DNA of 64,000 nt, taken from assembly GCF_025847235.1 (NCBI RefSeq), contig NZ_JAOZEW010000021.1, positions 1 to 64,000 on the forward strand. Reading direction: 5' to 3'. Shown here one piece after another: positions 62,678-64,000 of the stretch. Both the position numbers and the translations under genes were made by a program. The notes beneath the pieces are model-generated. The model saw only the letters and a program-made list of their open reading frames with translations. It made no database searches and was not told the DNA's origin. The stretch is from Flavobacterium shii (GTDB lineage Bacteria; Bacteroidota; Bacteroidia; Flavobacteriales; Flavobacteriaceae). Positions within the stretch are counted from its first letter, which is position 1. Each line of letters opens with the position of its first letter.

Positions 62678-64000
62678 ATGAACACAATTGGGGAATATTT
62701 AAGTTTAAAAGAATTTGAATCCATAATCTTTGGAAATAGTAAAATTGACATCAGTAAAGTTGTCTTAGATCGAGTAAATGAAAGCTTTGATTTCTTGAAA
62801 GAATTCTCAGGAAACAAAGTTATTTATGGCGTAAATACAGGTTTTGGACCTATGGCGCAATACCGCATAAAAGACGAAGATCGAATTCAGTTACAATACA
62901 ATCTAATAAGAAGCCATTCTTCCGGGACAGGAAAACCATTAAATGCAGCTTGTGTAAAAGCAGCAATTCTGGCTCGATTAAATACACTTTCTTTAGGGAA
63001 TTCCGGAGTACATCCTTCAGTGATTCATTTAATGAAAGAATTTATAAATAAAGATATCACACCATTAATTTTTGAACATGGAGGTGTTGGAGCAAGTGGA
63101 GATTTAGTTCAACTATCTCATCTTGCCTTAACATTAATTGGTGAGGGAGAAGTTTTTTACAAAGGCGAAAGAAGACCTACAAAAGAAGTTTTCGAAATTG
63201 AAAACTTAACTCCTATTCAAGTAGAAATTAGAGAAGGTCTTGCGCTTATAAACGGAACATCGGTAATGACAGGAATTGGTGTTGTAAATGTACACCATGC
63301 CAATAAATTACTAGATTGGTCTTTAAAGTTTTCATGTGCAATCAATGAACTTGTACAAGCTTATGACGATCATTTTTCGGAAGAATTAAACCAAACGAAA
63401 CGTCATAAAGGACAACGAGAAGTAGCTGCAAGAATGAGACAAAATCTTTCGGACAGTACATTAATTCGTAAAAGAGAAGACCATTTATATACAGGTGAAA
63501 ATACCGAAGAAATTTTTAAAGAAAAAGTACAGGAATATTACTCTTTAAGATGTGTGCCACAAATTTTAGGTCCTATCCTGGAAACTATAAATAATGTAGG
63601 TTCAATTCTGGAAGACGAATTTAACTCGGCAAATGACAATCCTATTATAGATGTAAAAAATAAACATGTATATCATGGAGGTAATTTCCACGGAGATTAT
63701 ATTTCATTGGAAATGGACAAGCTTAAAATTGTTGTTACCAAACTTACTATGCTTGCAGAACGTCAATTGAATTATTTATTGAATTCTAAAATAAATGAAA
63801 TCCTTCCTCCATTTGTAAACCTTGGAACTTTAGGATTTAATTTTGGAATGCAAGGAGTTCAGTTTACTGCAACCTCAACAACTGCCGAAAACCAAATGTT
63901 GTCTAACCCAATGTATGTACACAGTATCCCTAACAACAACGACAATCAGGACATTGTAAGTATGGGAACAAATGCTGCCGTAATTACTGCAAAAGTGATC
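62678..64000 (+). CDS. tal-like HAL/TAL: Tyrosine ammonia-lyase (partial, runs off the right edge)
   Basis: 441 residues are visible of an expected ~506. The MIO cofactor triad A139-S140-G141 occurs in HGGVGASGDLVQLSHLAL. KVIYGVNTGFGPMAQYRI, RSHSSGTGKPL and FNSANDNPIIDV are signature blocks. From memory the sequence is close to the characterised Flavobacterium johnsoniae tyrosine ammonia-lyase, so L-tyrosine to p-coumarate is favoured over histidine. It starts flexirubin/aryl-polyene precursor supply and is divergent from the FAD oxidoreductase. Confidence 0.9.
   Translation, partial: MNTIGEYLSLKEFESIIFGNSKIDISKVVLDRVNESFDFLKEFSGNKVIYGVNTGFGPMAQYRIKDEDRIQLQYNLIRSHSSGTGKPLNAACVKAAILARLNTLSLGNSGVHPSVIHLMKEFINKDITPLIFEHGGVGASGDLVQLSHLALTLIGEGEVFYKGERRPTKEVFEIENLTPIQVEIREGLALINGTSVMTGIGVVNVHHANKLLDWSLKFSCAINELVQAYDDHFSEELNQTKRHKGQREVAARMRQNLSDSTLIRKREDHLYTGENTEEIFKEKVQEYYSLRCVPQILGPILETINNVGSILEDEFNSANDNPIIDVKNKHVYHGGNFHGDYISLEMDKLKIVVTKLTMLAERQLNYLLNSKINEILPPFVNLGTLGFNFGMQGVQFTATSTTAENQMLSNPMYVHSIPNNNDNQDIVSMGTNAAVITAKVI

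Noticed and set aside
1..64000. CRISPR arrays, prophage, insertion-sequence transposases or toxin-antitoxin modules
   Set aside because: No regularly spaced direct repeats, integrase, transposase or terminase genes are visible in any frame.

Overview
The window is a chromosomal segment of a Flavobacterium-like member of the Bacteroidota. Evidence for this is the low G+C content, many promoters of the flavobacterial TTG-N17-23-TAnnTTTG type, a SusC/SusD pair, an IPExxxVDY protein, and a partial gene that reads closely like the tyrosine ammonia-lyase of F. johnsoniae at the right edge. Sites of the form TAnnTTTG are called by eye throughout.

Layout. 1-4400: small accessory genes (MBL-fold hydrolase, unknown proteins, PhzF-like isomerase, CDGSH protein) and a decayed duplicate of the end of the MBL gene. 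4429-16900: housekeeping genes (metG, an EamA transporter, HAD phosphatase, CAT-like enzyme, OmpA-family protein, ferritin, tRNA-Leu, prs, rplY, pth, superoxide dismutase) and a probable 6S-like RNA at 6560-6675. 16900-17400: two near-identical small RNA genes on the minus strand, each with its own promoter and terminator. 17398-28000: purF, a PfkB kinase, an ECF sigma factor with a probable partner protein, rnhA, purN, acpP, fabF, rnc, an IPExxxVDY gene and pyk. 28153-30688: a GH97 enzyme and an OsmC-family protein.

30933-60497 is one L-arabinose/arabinan utilisation region. On the minus strand susC and susD are followed by three GH43, two GH51 and one GH127 genes and then araB-araD-araA-galM. 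On the plus strand lies a NUDIX-type regulator resembling Bacteroides AraR. Further right are tal and tkt, a GntR/periplasmic-binding-protein-type regulator, a second galM and an SSS sugar symporter. The logic is: bind arabinan oligomers at the surface (SusD), import them (SusC), cut alpha- and beta-linked arabinofuranose in the periplasm or at the surface, import the monomer (SSS), isomerise, phosphorylate and epimerise it (AraA, AraB, AraD), and pass it through transketolase and transaldolase. A 21-bp palindrome, TAAGTGT-N7-ACAyTTA, occurs at seven places: before GH97, before araB, four times between susC and the NUDIX regulator, and before tkt. This defines a candidate regulon inside the window.

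60686-64000: a small secreted protein, then the edge of a probable flexirubin/aryl-polyene pigment cluster (FAD oxidoreductase and a partial tyrosine ammonia-lyase).

The observations most worth following are the twin small RNAs, whose two internal differences both preserve RNA structure; the exactly mirrored ECF promoters (TGTAACC-N17-CGTC); the mirrored promoters between tRNA-Leu and prs; and the seven-site operator set.
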